From Planctomycetota bacterium (GTDB taxonomy: Bacteria > Planctomycetota > Phycisphaerae > Sedimentisphaerales > Anaerobacaceae): DNA of 12,880 bases. A program made the position numbers and the translations under genes. The stretch is taken from positions 1 to 12,880 of the forward strand of contig JAPLMV010000180.1 in the NCBI GenBank assembly GCA_026386835.1, written 5' to 3'. Positions 1 to 7,345 of this stretch are shown here, piece by piece (the first letter of the stretch is position 1; the number at the start of each line of letters is the position of its first letter). Under the pieces are notes generated by a model. That model did not search any database. It was not told the origin of the DNA and saw nothing but the letters and a program-made list of their open reading frames with translations.

Positions 1-2
1 TC

Positions 3-86
3 AACTGGAACAAGGGCGACGAAGGCTCAAAAGAAGAAGATATCAAGTGGGCCAGGGAAGAAAAGAAGGTTGAAGAAGAGCTGTAA
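3..86 (+). CDS. C-terminal fragment of a probable symporter small accessory protein
   Basis: An open frame enters from the left edge and stops at TAA 84-86, giving 27 residues beginning NWNKGDEGSK and ending EEKKVEEEL. The start lies outside the window. The Trp-Asn-Lys-Gly-Asp opening followed by a highly charged Glu/Lys tail resembles the end of the very small (about 40-60 residue) one-helix proteins annotated as symporter small accessory proteins, which sit directly upstream of SSS-family symporters. Here an SSS-family symporter follows after 121 nt, which supports that reading. In that family a single N-terminal transmembrane helix precedes this tail, but the helix cannot be seen here. The call rests on remembered family appearance plus context; with only 27 residues it could be the tail of an unrelated protein. 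No hairpin terminator is visible between it and the symporter, so co-transcription is plausible. Confidence 0.55.
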   Translation, partial: NWNKGDEGSKEEDIKWAREEKKVEEEL

Positions 87-207
87 AAATCCCCTCAAAA
101 TGTAAAAAATTAAGTAAAAGGGTCTCAATGTTGACTCAAAAAATAAGTTTTATTTTTGTTTTTTTATTTTGGTCTTGTTCTGGCTTTGATTTTTAAAGGA
201 GATAAAA

Positions 208-3200
208 ATGCTCGCAGCTACACTCGGAATAACCGAAATACTTGTCATATTGCTGTACCTGTTCTCTGTTCTTTATCTGGGCTGGCTGGGGTATCGAAAG
301 ACCACCACCGCTACTGACTATCTTGTTGCCGGAAGGCAGGCGCATCCGTTCATAATGGCGTTGAGCTACGGCGCAACATTTATTTCGACAAGTGCCATCG
401 TGGGCTTTGGCGGCGTGGCGGGATTATTTGGAATGAGCCTTTTGTGGCTGACGTTCTGTAACATTTTTATTGGCATCTTCATTGCGTTTGTATTCCTCGG
501 CGGGCCGGCCCGGCGGCTTGGGCATAGTCTTGACGCCCATACGTTCCCGGAATTGCTTGGCCGACGCTTTGACAGTAAATTCATACAGATTCTCGCCGGC
601 CTGATAATATTCTTCTTTATGCCGTTATATGGAGCGGCGGTACTTATCGGCGGAACTGAGTTTGTCTCCACCGCTTTCAATATTGATTATGACGTAGCGC
701 TTCTGGTTTTCAGCGTTGTTGTTGCGGCTTATGTTATCGCCGGAGGTCTCAAAGGTGTGATGTACACCGATGCCCTTCAGGGTGTTATAATGTTTGTAGG
801 TATGGTGATTCTGCTGATTTTTACCTACGTTAAGGTTGATGGGTTCATAGATGGTCATAAACAATTGACCGAGATTGCTTCGCTTGTTCCCGGGACATTG
901 AAAGAAATCGGCCACAGAGGGTGGACGGCAATGCCTGCCTTTGGATTTGGTGATAAGAAATATAACCTCTGGTGGATTGTAGTAACGACTATAACGCTTG
1001 GTGTCGGAATCGGTGTTCTTGCACAGCCGCAGCTTGCGGTGAGATTCATGACGGTAAAAAGCAAGCGTGAACTGAACAGAGCTGTTGGCATAGGCGGTGT
1101 TTTTATTCTTTTTATGACCGGTGTCGCTTTTGCGGTTGGTGCTCTTTCAAATGCATATTTTATCAAACATGGGAATCCATTGAGTGGCCGTGTCATCAAG
1201 CAAATTAACCCGGAAAAAGGATTTGCCGTGCTTGCGATTATGAAGCAGGATGGTGACAAATGGGTAGACGCATTAGATGCAAAAGGCGTAGGCAAAAAAG
1301 CGCCTGTACTTCTCACCGGTGAAAGCGTAGCCACGGCTGTTGTTGATGGTAATAATGTTTCTATCGTTCAGGGCCGAAGCATCTCGATTGTTTATGCAGG
1401 CGGTAATCCAGACCAGATTATTCCCACCTATATCAGTTCGGCTATGCCTAAATGGTTTGGGCTTGTGTTCCTTCTGACCTTGCTTGCAGCGGCGATGAGT
1501 ACCTTATCGAGCCAGTTTCATACATTAGGCACTGCAATGGGCAGGGATGTTTTTGAGCAGATTACCGGTCAGCACGGCAAAAGCATCGCCATAACCCGAA
1601 TAAGCATCATCATCGGACTAATTATCGCCGTTATTCTCGGTCATTATACCCGCGGCGGATATATTATCGCCCGCGCGACGGCAATATTTTTCGGTCTGTG
1701 TGCATCGGCCTTTTTACCGACATTCATCGGTGGACTGTTTTTCAAACGAATGACCAAGGCAGGCGCAATCACTTCGATGATCGTCGGTTTTTCGGTAACC
1801 GCGTTCTGGCTGCTGTTTGTCAAGGCGCAGGAAGCGGGCGATATCGGCCTGGTGAAATTGTTTACCAACGGCAAGCCCAGTATTCTGGCAGACTACCCCA
1901 ACTGGCCGGTCGTCGACCCGCTGGTTATTGCCTTGCCAATTTCCATTGTTGTTGCTATAAGTTTGATTATGCTGTGGATAGGTATGTCAGCGACAGCTGC
2001 TGACACAACGGCCCCAGCAGCGGCAGCGGCGGTAGAAAAGGAAGTGGCTTCTCCTGAAGCGGTCAAGACGCCGTCCCTGATAGATATGTTTCACAACCCG
2101 GCGCCGTGGCTGGAGATGGGGGCCGATGCCCGATTCAGAGAACACGCCGGCTTTAACTGGACAGGGCTTAACAATCGGGAAAAATATGAGGGCAAATCTA
2201 ACAATGACTGGCATTGGGAGAGATACCGTTTGCGTTGGTGGACGAAAGTTAAACTTGATAAAAATAACGATATCAATACGAGAATGACCTGGGAATTCCG
2301 AACGTATGACTTGCCTCCATTACAGAAACAGAGTACAGACTTTGATGAAATAATAATGGACAATTTGAATTGGACAAGCCGTAATGTTTTTGGTTTACCA
2401 GCGACATTAGTCTTCGGGCGCCAGGACATCAAGCTTGGCGAGGGCTGGCTTGTAGCTGATGGAACACCGGTCGATGGGTCTCGAACCTTTTATTTTGATG
2501 CGATAAGAGTTACTTATGATTTGCGTGAAAAAACAAAACTCGACTTGATATACATCAACCAGCACCCGAACTCCGACTGGTTTCTTAAACCTATTAACGA
2601 CAGGAACAAATATGTTACTCAACAGCAGGAACAGGGCGCTATCCTTTACCTTACTGACAAGACTTTCGGAGATACCCAGCTTGAAGGGTATTTCATGTAT
2701 AAAAATGACAACCCGGTCGATGGGCCTGCACGTAATTTCTCAACTTCAAACATAACCAACAGGAGTAAAAAGGCGGAGATATATACTCTTGGTGGGGCTG
2801 TTTCCGGGCCTATTTCCAGCCATTGGAATTACCGCATCGAAGGTGCTGTACAAACGGGTACTTCCGCCTCTCCAAACTCGGCAGTTACAAGCAACGATGA
2901 AACCGAGGCTCTCAGAGCTTTTGGCCAAAAAAGCAATCTTGAATATTGCTTCAAGGATTCAATGGATAACAGGCTGCATTTGGCATACGAATATCTGTCC
3001 GGTGATGACCCTGGTACAAAACGCGTTGAATCATTTAGCCCGTTATGGGGTGAATGGCCGCAGTGGAGTGAGCTGTATCAGCCTTATGTGACTTCTCTCG
3101 AAGATCAACAGGTTTCGAACCTTCATCGAGTTACCTTTGGACATAAGATTAAGCCGAATTCTAAGTGGGAAATCCTTACAGACTATCATTTGCTCTGGGC

Positions 3201-3408
3201 AGACCAGAATACCTATAAAGGTAACGCAAAGTTTACCGATAGCGGTAACTTCCGCGGCCAATTGATAACCTGCTGGGCAAGATACAATTTCACTAAAAAT
3301 ATTAAAGGTAATCTAATCGGCGAGTATTTTATGCCGGGGAATTATTATGCATCGAGCAACAGAGATAATGCATTATACTTCCATTTCACCATTGAATACC
3401 TTTTCTAA
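208..3408 (+). CDS. Fusion: SSS-family sodium:solute symporter + AlgE-like outer-membrane barrel
   Basis: This 1066-residue protein has two halves. Residues 1-592 form a complete sodium:solute symporter of the inner membrane, with about 13 hydrophobic segments (roughly 10-28, 47-70, 75-99, 124-150, 155-180, 187-208, 254-277, 292-316, 417-437, 460-480, 486-511, 516-538, 570-593). The family-typical stretch AAAMSTLSSQFHTLGTAMGRD lies at 428-447, and a polar loop of about 85 residues lies at 319-405. Residues 593-632 are an Ala/Pro/Glu-rich linker. Residues 633-1066 match the 'alginate export' type of outer-membrane beta-barrel: GRQD at 737-740 followed by a DGTPVDGSRTFYFDAIR segment, WSELY at 953-957, and an alternating aromatic last strand ending in Phe1066, as in BAM substrates. 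The substrate is unknown. The start is set by AAGGAG at 196-201, 6 nt before the ATG. There is no stop, frameshift or credible second start with its own signal peptide at the junction. A strong terminator follows, so the gene ends its transcript. Domain calls are confident; how the barrel would reach the outer membrane is unexplained. Confidence 0.9.
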   Translation: MLAATLGITEILVILLYLFSVLYLGWLGYRKTTTATDYLVAGRQAHPFIMALSYGATFISTSAIVGFGGVAGLFGMSLLWLTFCNIFIGIFIAFVFLGGPARRLGHSLDAHTFPELLGRRFDSKFIQILAGLIIFFFMPLYGAAVLIGGTEFVSTAFNIDYDVALLVFSVVVAAYVIAGGLKGVMYTDALQGVIMFVGMVILLIFTYVKVDGFIDGHKQLTEIASLVPGTLKEIGHRGWTAMPAFGFGDKKYNLWWIVVTTITLGVGIGVLAQPQLAVRFMTVKSKRELNRAVGIGGVFILFMTGVAFAVGALSNAYFIKHGNPLSGRVIKQINPEKGFAVLAIMKQDGDKWVDALDAKGVGKKAPVLLTGESVATAVVDGNNVSIVQGRSISIVYAGGNPDQIIPTYISSAMPKWFGLVFLLTLLAAAMSTLSSQFHTLGTAMGRDVFEQITGQHGKSIAITRISIIIGLIIAVILGHYTRGGYIIARATAIFFGLCASAFLPTFIGGLFFKRMTKAGAITSMIVGFSVTAFWLLFVKAQEAGDIGLVKLFTNGKPSILADYPNWPVVDPLVIALPISIVVAISLIMLWIGMSATAADTTAPAAAAAVEKEVASPEAVKTPSLIDMFHNPAPWLEMGADARFREHAGFNWTGLNNREKYEGKSNNDWHWERYRLRWWTKVKLDKNNDINTRMTWEFRTYDLPPLQKQSTDFDEIIMDNLNWTSRNVFGLPATLVFGRQDIKLGEGWLVADGTPVDGSRTFYFDAIRVTYDLREKTKLDLIYINQHPNSDWFLKPINDRNKYVTQQQEQGAILYLTDKTFGDTQLEGYFMYKNDNPVDGPARNFSTSNITNRSKKAEIYTLGGAVSGPISSHWNYRIEGAVQTGTSASPNSAVTSNDETEALRAFGQKSNLEYCFKDSMDNRLHLAYEYLSGDDPGTKRVESFSPLWGEWPQWSELYQPYVTSLEDQQVSNLHRVTFGHKIKPNSKWEILTDYHLLWADQNTYKGNAKFTDSGNFRGQLITCWARYNFTKNIKGNLIGEYFMPGNYYASSNRDNALYFHFTIEYLF

Positions 3409-3433
3409 AAAAATAAATGCCTGACTTGGACTT

Positions 3434-3466
3434 AAAAGCCCGGCCTGAAAAGCCGGGTTTTTTTTT
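3434..3466 (+). terminator. Rho-independent terminator after the symporter-barrel gene
   Basis: CCCGGC (3439-3444) pairs with GCCGGG (3452-3457) across a 7-nt loop. A flanking A-run pairs with the first Us, and an uninterrupted run of nine T follows (3458-3466). It lies 26 nt after the stop of the fusion gene and separates it from the iorA operon. Confidence 0.93.
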
Positions 3467-3468
3467 GC

Positions 3469-3496
3469 TTGATTAAAATATCTATTTTGGTATAAT
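3469..3496 (+). promoter_or_regulatory. Sigma70-type promoter of the iorA operon
   Basis: The -35 candidate TTGATT (3469-3474) and a perfect -10 TATAAT (3491-3496) are separated by 16 nt. Transcription would start near 3503, only about 4 nt before the iorA ATG at 3507. The promoter begins directly after the T-run of the upstream terminator. No operator-like palindrome or riboswitch fits in the space, so any control must act on this promoter or at protein level. Confidence 0.7.
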
Positions 3497-3506
3497 CATC
3501 CTTTCT

Positions 3507-5054
3507 ATGAGTACAAACCGTGTCACAGATAAGGTGTTACTTTCCGGTAACGAGGCGCTGGCACACGGTGCCTGGGAAGTCGGTGTGAAAGTTGCCTGCG
3601 CATATCCGGGGACTCCCTCTACCGAAATTATTGAAACTCTGGCTGAATTTCCAGAAGTTGATGTCCAGTGGTCTGTTAATGAGAAAGTCGCTTTTGAAGT
3701 GGCACTGGGTGCAGCGGTGGGCGGCGTCAGAAGCCTTTTCGCATGCAAACACGTCGGCTTAAATGTCGCTATGGACCCTCTTATGACAGCGGCTTACACC
3801 GGTATCGGCGCAGGTTTTGTCGTTGTCGTTTGCGATGACCCAGGCATGCATTCCTCACAGAATGAACAGGATACCCGATGGGTGAGTATCTATGCCAAAC
3901 TGCCTCTACTTGAGCCTTCGGGGCCGGCTGAGGCCTGCCAAATGGTTAAAGAGGCCTTTAAAATCAGTGAAAGATTCGATACTCCCGTGCTTTTGAGAAT
4001 GACTACGCGCATTTCCCATACAAAAGAGGATGTCACCATCGGGCAGCGTTCGGTTCCTGTCCAAAAGCCATTTGAGATAAACGCCCAGAAGTATGTCATG
4101 GTGCCGGGACATGCCTATCAAAGGCATATCCTTCTTGAAAAGAGACTTGAGAAGTTAAAAACATACTCCGAAAATTCCAAATTTAACCGTCTCGAGATTG
4201 CCGACAAAAAAATCGGTTTTATAACTTCGAGCATTGTCTACAACTACATCAAGGAGCAGTTTCCCGACGCCTCTTATCTAAAGCTCGGTTTTACATATCC
4301 CTTCTGCGATGACAAAATCAAAAAAATTGCCAAATCCGTAAAGAAAGTCTATGTTGTTGAGGAGCTGGACCCGTTTCTTGAAGAGCATGTCAAGACCCTT
4401 GGCATCAGGTTTTTTGCAAAAGACCCATCATTTAGAATCGGCGAACTGCGTCCTGAGCTTATACCCGATGTTGTCAGCGGTAAAGTGAAAATCGAAAGCA
4501 AATCCGATGCGCGCAAGCCACGAATGTGCTCCAATTGCCCGCACTGGTTTACGTTCGCCACGCTGAAAAAACTCGACACTATTGTTGCAGGCGACATCGG
4601 CTGTTATACCCTTGCCGCTTTGCCGCCGACTTGTGCACTGCATTCCTGTGTTTGTATGGGAGCGGGCGTAACCTTTAACGAAGGGCTGCGAAAGGCCATT
4701 CCCAACGGCAAAATTATCGGTGTCATCGGGGACTCGACATTTGTTCATTCGGGAATCACCGGCCTGATTAACGCTGTTTACAACAAGGCAAAGGGTGTTA
4801 TATTCATCCTCGATAACGCAACCACAGCAATGACCGGCGGCCAGCATCATCCGGCAACAGGTTTTACAATCAGGAATGAGCCGACCAAAAAGCTTGTTCT
4901 CGAAGACCTCTGCCGAAGCTGCGGTGCAGATTACGTTGATGTTGTCGACCCAAAAGACCGTGAAAAATTTGAAGAAATCGTAAAACAGAGAATAAACGCA
5001 GACGCTTTATCCGTTATTATAGCAAGACATCCGTGTCAATTGATTAAGAAATGA
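3507..5054 (+). CDS. iorA: Indolepyruvate ferredoxin oxidoreductase, alpha subunit, lacking the ferredoxin domain
   Basis: This is the large thiamine-pyrophosphate subunit of the cytoplasmic enzyme that interconverts aryl-2-oxoacids (indolepyruvate, phenylpyruvate, 4-hydroxyphenylpyruvate) plus CoA with arylacetyl-CoA plus CO2. Visible family marks are YPGTPSTEI near 33-41, KHVGLNVAMDPLM at 81-93, DDPGMHSSQNEQD at 110-122, the CSNCPH motif at 341-346, DIGCYTLA at 363-370, CVCMGAG near 381-387, and the TPP/Mg pocket GDSTFVHSG at 409-417 with Asn437. At 515 residues it is shorter than the usual ~590-640: it stops just after the VIIARHPC segment (503-510), where family members normally continue into two [4Fe-4S] ferredoxin motifs. 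Only 10 nt separate it from iorB, so no lost domain is hidden downstream. The ATG is the first possible start with family-like sequence; there is no Shine-Dalgarno, and the -10 box lies 10 nt upstream, so the mRNA may be leaderless. It is first gene of a six-gene operon. Confidence 0.93.
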   Translation: MSTNRVTDKVLLSGNEALAHGAWEVGVKVACAYPGTPSTEIIETLAEFPEVDVQWSVNEKVAFEVALGAAVGGVRSLFACKHVGLNVAMDPLMTAAYTGIGAGFVVVVCDDPGMHSSQNEQDTRWVSIYAKLPLLEPSGPAEACQMVKEAFKISERFDTPVLLRMTTRISHTKEDVTIGQRSVPVQKPFEINAQKYVMVPGHAYQRHILLEKRLEKLKTYSENSKFNRLEIADKKIGFITSSIVYNYIKEQFPDASYLKLGFTYPFCDDKIKKIAKSVKKVYVVEELDPFLEEHVKTLGIRFFAKDPSFRIGELRPELIPDVVSGKVKIESKSDARKPRMCSNCPHWFTFATLKKLDTIVAGDIGCYTLAALPPTCALHSCVCMGAGVTFNEGLRKAIPNGKIIGVIGDSTFVHSGITGLINAVYNKAKGVIFILDNATTAMTGGQHHPATGFTIRNEPTKKLVLEDLCRSCGADYVDVVDPKDREKFEEIVKQRINADALSVIIARHPCQLIKK

Positions 5055-5064
5055 TTTTCAAAAG

Positions 5065-5550
5065 ATGAACAATAACACTTGTAACATCTTATTCTGCGGC
5101 ATCGGGGGACAGGGAGTCCTCAAGGCCTCTGAAATTTGCGGCTGGGCCGCTATTTTCGATGGATTCCACGTAAAGAAATCCGAAGTCCACGGCATGGCGC
5201 AGCGGGGCGGCTCGGTAGAATCGCATCTTCGATTCGGAAAGAAGGTATTCTCGCCATTAATAACCCGTGGTCAGGTCGACTACCTTGTTTCTTTTCATCA
5301 TGATGAACACGACAGAATGAAAAATCTTCTCAGGCACGACGGTGTCGATTTGATTGAATATCTTGACAAAGCTCAGGCACAAATTGAAGACCAAAGACAA
5401 ATGAATACTTTCCTTGTCGGCGTGCTCTCTGCTTTGCTGCCTGTCAAAGAACAAAGCTGGATTAAGGCCATCGAAAAGGTCTTTCCGGAAAAAATATTAG
5501 CTCAGAATAAGGAAGTTTTCTTAAAAGGCAGAAGGATGATAAAGGTATGA
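5065..5550 (+). CDS. iorB: Indolepyruvate ferredoxin oxidoreductase, beta subunit
   Basis: This is the gamma-type (Rossmann-like) small subunit that pairs with IorA in 2-oxoacid:acceptor oxidoreductases. The glycine-rich GIGGQG (12-17) and the family signature EVHGMAQRGGSV (40-51) are both present. At 161 residues it is somewhat shorter than the usual ~190-200, with the reduction in the C-terminal half, but the diagnostic N-terminal half is intact. The ATG lies 10 nt after the iorA stop with a weak purine stretch (AAAAG) before it. The TGA overlaps the ATG of the next gene by 4 nt (ATGA, 5547-5550), a typical sign of translational coupling. The alpha-beta order is usual for this enzyme. Like IorA it carries no Cys-cluster motif, so the electron carrier must come from elsewhere. 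Confidence 0.92.
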   Translation: MNNNTCNILFCGIGGQGVLKASEICGWAAIFDGFHVKKSEVHGMAQRGGSVESHLRFGKKVFSPLITRGQVDYLVSFHHDEHDRMKNLLRHDGVDLIEYLDKAQAQIEDQRQMNTFLVGVLSALLPVKEQSWIKAIEKVFPEKILAQNKEVFLKGRRMIKV

Positions 5551-6848
5551 TTTGGAATGAAAAGATTGAAACTATGGAGCCGCTGGCTCTTAAGGACATT
5601 CAGTCCGACCGCCTCAAAAAGCTCGTCGCATACATTTATAAAAACTGCTCCGTCTACAAAAAGAAATTCGATGACGCCAAAATCACTCCAGACCAGATTA
5701 AAACAATCGATGACATTAAAAGACTTCCCTTTACCGTAAAAGAAGATATGCGGGACAATTACCCTTATGGCCTCTTTTCCGCTTCGCCCAAAGACCTTGT
5801 TGAGCTGCATGTTTCAAGCGGCACCACTGGCAACCCGACGCTTGTCGGTTATACAAAAGACGACATAAAGCTCTGGTCGGACGTCATGGCAAGAACCATC
5901 TGCTGTGCCGGCGCAGAACCCGGCGACACCATTCAGATTGCCTACGGTTACGGGCTTTTCACCGGCGGCCTGGGCTTCCACTACGGGGCTATGGAAATGG
6001 GATTGAAAATAATTCCGACCTCGTCAGGCCAGACGAGCCGTCAATTAAAAATTATGAGGGACTTTGGCCCTCGAATCCTCGCCTGTACGCCAAGCTATTG
6101 CCTCTATATGGCCGACGAAGCAAAGGACATGGGACTTAATCCCGCAGACAGCAGCTGGAAAATTGGAATTTTTGGCGCCGAACCCTGGAGTGCCTCGATG
6201 AGAAAAGAAATACAGCAAATTTGGGGTATGCTTGCCACAGATGTATACGGCCTGTCTGAAATCATCGGCCCCGGCGTCGCACAGGAATGCAAATATCAAG
6301 ACGGCCTTCACATCTTTTCTGACGTCTTTTTCCCTGAAATCATTAATCCCCAGACAGGCCAGGAAATGCCCCCCGGAAAAGACGGGGAACTGGTCATAAC
6401 GACTCTCACCAAGCAGGGCATTCCTCTGATTCGTTACCGCACAAGAGATGTTGCGTCTATAAACTATGAAAAATGCCGCTGTGGAAGAACCAGCCCGCGA
6501 ATCAGCAAAATAAAAGGCCGAACCGATGACATGATTGTCGTCCGCGGCATCAACGTATTCCCATCGCAAATAGAACATGTTCTGCTGGGCATAGAAGGCA
6601 CTCACCCGCACTATCAAATCATCGTTGATCGTCAGGCTCACAAGCTCGATACCGTTGAAGTTCTCGTTGAAGTCGACGAAAAAGTCTTCTCAGACGAAGT
6701 CAAAAAACTCCACGAATTTGAAGAACGCATCAAAATGGAAATCGAGGGACTTCTTTCCATCGGCGTTAAAGTCACCCTTGTTGAGCCAAAGACCATACAG
6801 AGGAGCGAAGGAAAAGCCAAAAGAGTTATCGATAAAAGAATATTGTAA
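5547..6848 (+). CDS. paaK: Phenylacetate-CoA ligase (AMP-forming), copy 1
   Basis: Adenylate-forming ligase of the PaaK family: arylacetate + ATP + CoA gives arylacetyl-CoA + AMP + PPi, in the cytoplasm. Its 433 residues match the family's usual ~430-440. The P-loop-like motif SSGTTGNPT is at 90-98, the substrate/adenine region FTGGLGFHYG at 138-147, YGLSE at 234-238, the hinge and C-terminal lobe segment KGRTDDMIVVRGINVFPSQ at 323-341, and the catalytic-lysine region EGKAKRV at 421-427. A CRCG motif at 310-313 matches the family. It starts inside the iorB stop codon (ATGA overlap), so its synthesis is coupled to iorB. Next to IorAB, the likely substrates are phenylacetate, 4-hydroxyphenylacetate or indoleacetate, but which one cannot be read from the sequence. 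The gene is used here as a family name; a classic aerobic paa catabolic cluster is not present. Confidence 0.92.
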   Translation: MIWNEKIETMEPLALKDIQSDRLKKLVAYIYKNCSVYKKKFDDAKITPDQIKTIDDIKRLPFTVKEDMRDNYPYGLFSASPKDLVELHVSSGTTGNPTLVGYTKDDIKLWSDVMARTICCAGAEPGDTIQIAYGYGLFTGGLGFHYGAMEMGLKIIPTSSGQTSRQLKIMRDFGPRILACTPSYCLYMADEAKDMGLNPADSSWKIGIFGAEPWSASMRKEIQQIWGMLATDVYGLSEIIGPGVAQECKYQDGLHIFSDVFFPEIINPQTGQEMPPGKDGELVITTLTKQGIPLIRYRTRDVASINYEKCRCGRTSPRISKIKGRTDDMIVVRGINVFPSQIEHVLLGIEGTHPHYQIIVDRQAHKLDTVEVLVEVDEKVFSDEVKKLHEFEERIKMEIEGLLSIGVKVTLVEPKTIQRSEGKAKRVIDKRIL

Positions 6849-6859
6849 AAGGTGCTGAT

Positions 6860-7291
6860 ATGAAAATTACGCAGATTTCCGTATTTCTCGAAAATAAAAA
6901 AGGTCGGCTTTATGAAGTTTGTTCCTTACTCGGCAAAAACAACGTAAATATCTATGCACTCACCATCGCCGAAACCGAAAGTTTCGGTGTGCTGAGAATC
7001 GTTGTTGACAAATCCGACCTGGCCGTAAAAGTCCTAAAGCAGAATAACTTTGTTGCCAATATCACCGAGGTTGTTGCTGTGGAAGTCACTGACCAGCCGG
7101 GCGGCCTTGCGGCTGTCCTCAAAATACTCGTAGATAACGATATCAGTGTCGAGTATATGTATGGCTTTGTAGAAAAATTTTCCGACAAGGCTATTCTTGT
7201 ATTCAGATTCGAAAATACAGACAAGGCGCAAAAAATTCTTATCGGCAGCAATATCAAAATAGTCACTAAAAAGGAAATTGAAGACCTCTAA
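6860..7291 (+). CDS. Tandem ACT-domain protein, partner of ligase 1
   Basis: A 143-residue protein made of two ACT domains, about 3-66 and 71-132. Each begins with the ACT beta1-loop-alpha1 pattern: FLENKKGRL at 9-17 and VTDQPGGLA at 76-84. The Gly at the first loop is the position that binds amino acids in characterised ACT domains. No catalytic or DNA-binding domain is present, so a ligand-sensing or regulatory subunit is likely. Genes of this kind commonly neighbour IorAB and phenylacetate-CoA ligase, and an aromatic amino acid or arylacetate is the obvious candidate ligand (inference). It starts 11 nt after the ligase stop with an AAAGG ribosome site shortly before the ATG at 6860, and is followed by a 54-nt gap with no hairpin. 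Low-cysteine, soluble, probably dimeric. Confidence 0.88.
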   Translation: MKITQISVFLENKKGRLYEVCSLLGKNNVNIYALTIAETESFGVLRIVVDKSDLAVKVLKQNNFVANITEVVAVEVTDQPGGLAAVLKILVDNDISVEYMYGFVEKFSDKAILVFRFENTDKAQKILIGSNIKIVTKKEIEDL

Positions 7292-7345
7292 TACGACAGT
7301 GTTTTTGCGCCAGGGCTATTTCAAATTATTTTTATCGAGGATTAA

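Noticed and set aside
131..136. TTGACT as a -35 box for the symporter gene
   Set aside because: No -10-like hexamer lies at 15-19 nt; the region after it is T-rich (TTTTATTTTTG), and the only close match, TATTTT at 151-156, is 14 nt away.
1969..2060. Internal ATGs at 1969 and 1984 as a separate start for the porin
   Set aside because: Neither has a convincing ribosome site. A porin starting there would begin after the hydrophobic segment and so have no signal peptide.
6045..6641. 198-codon minus-strand frame opposite ligase 1
   Set aside because: It lies wholly inside the well-supported ligase and shows no family motif; it reflects the codon pattern of the real gene.
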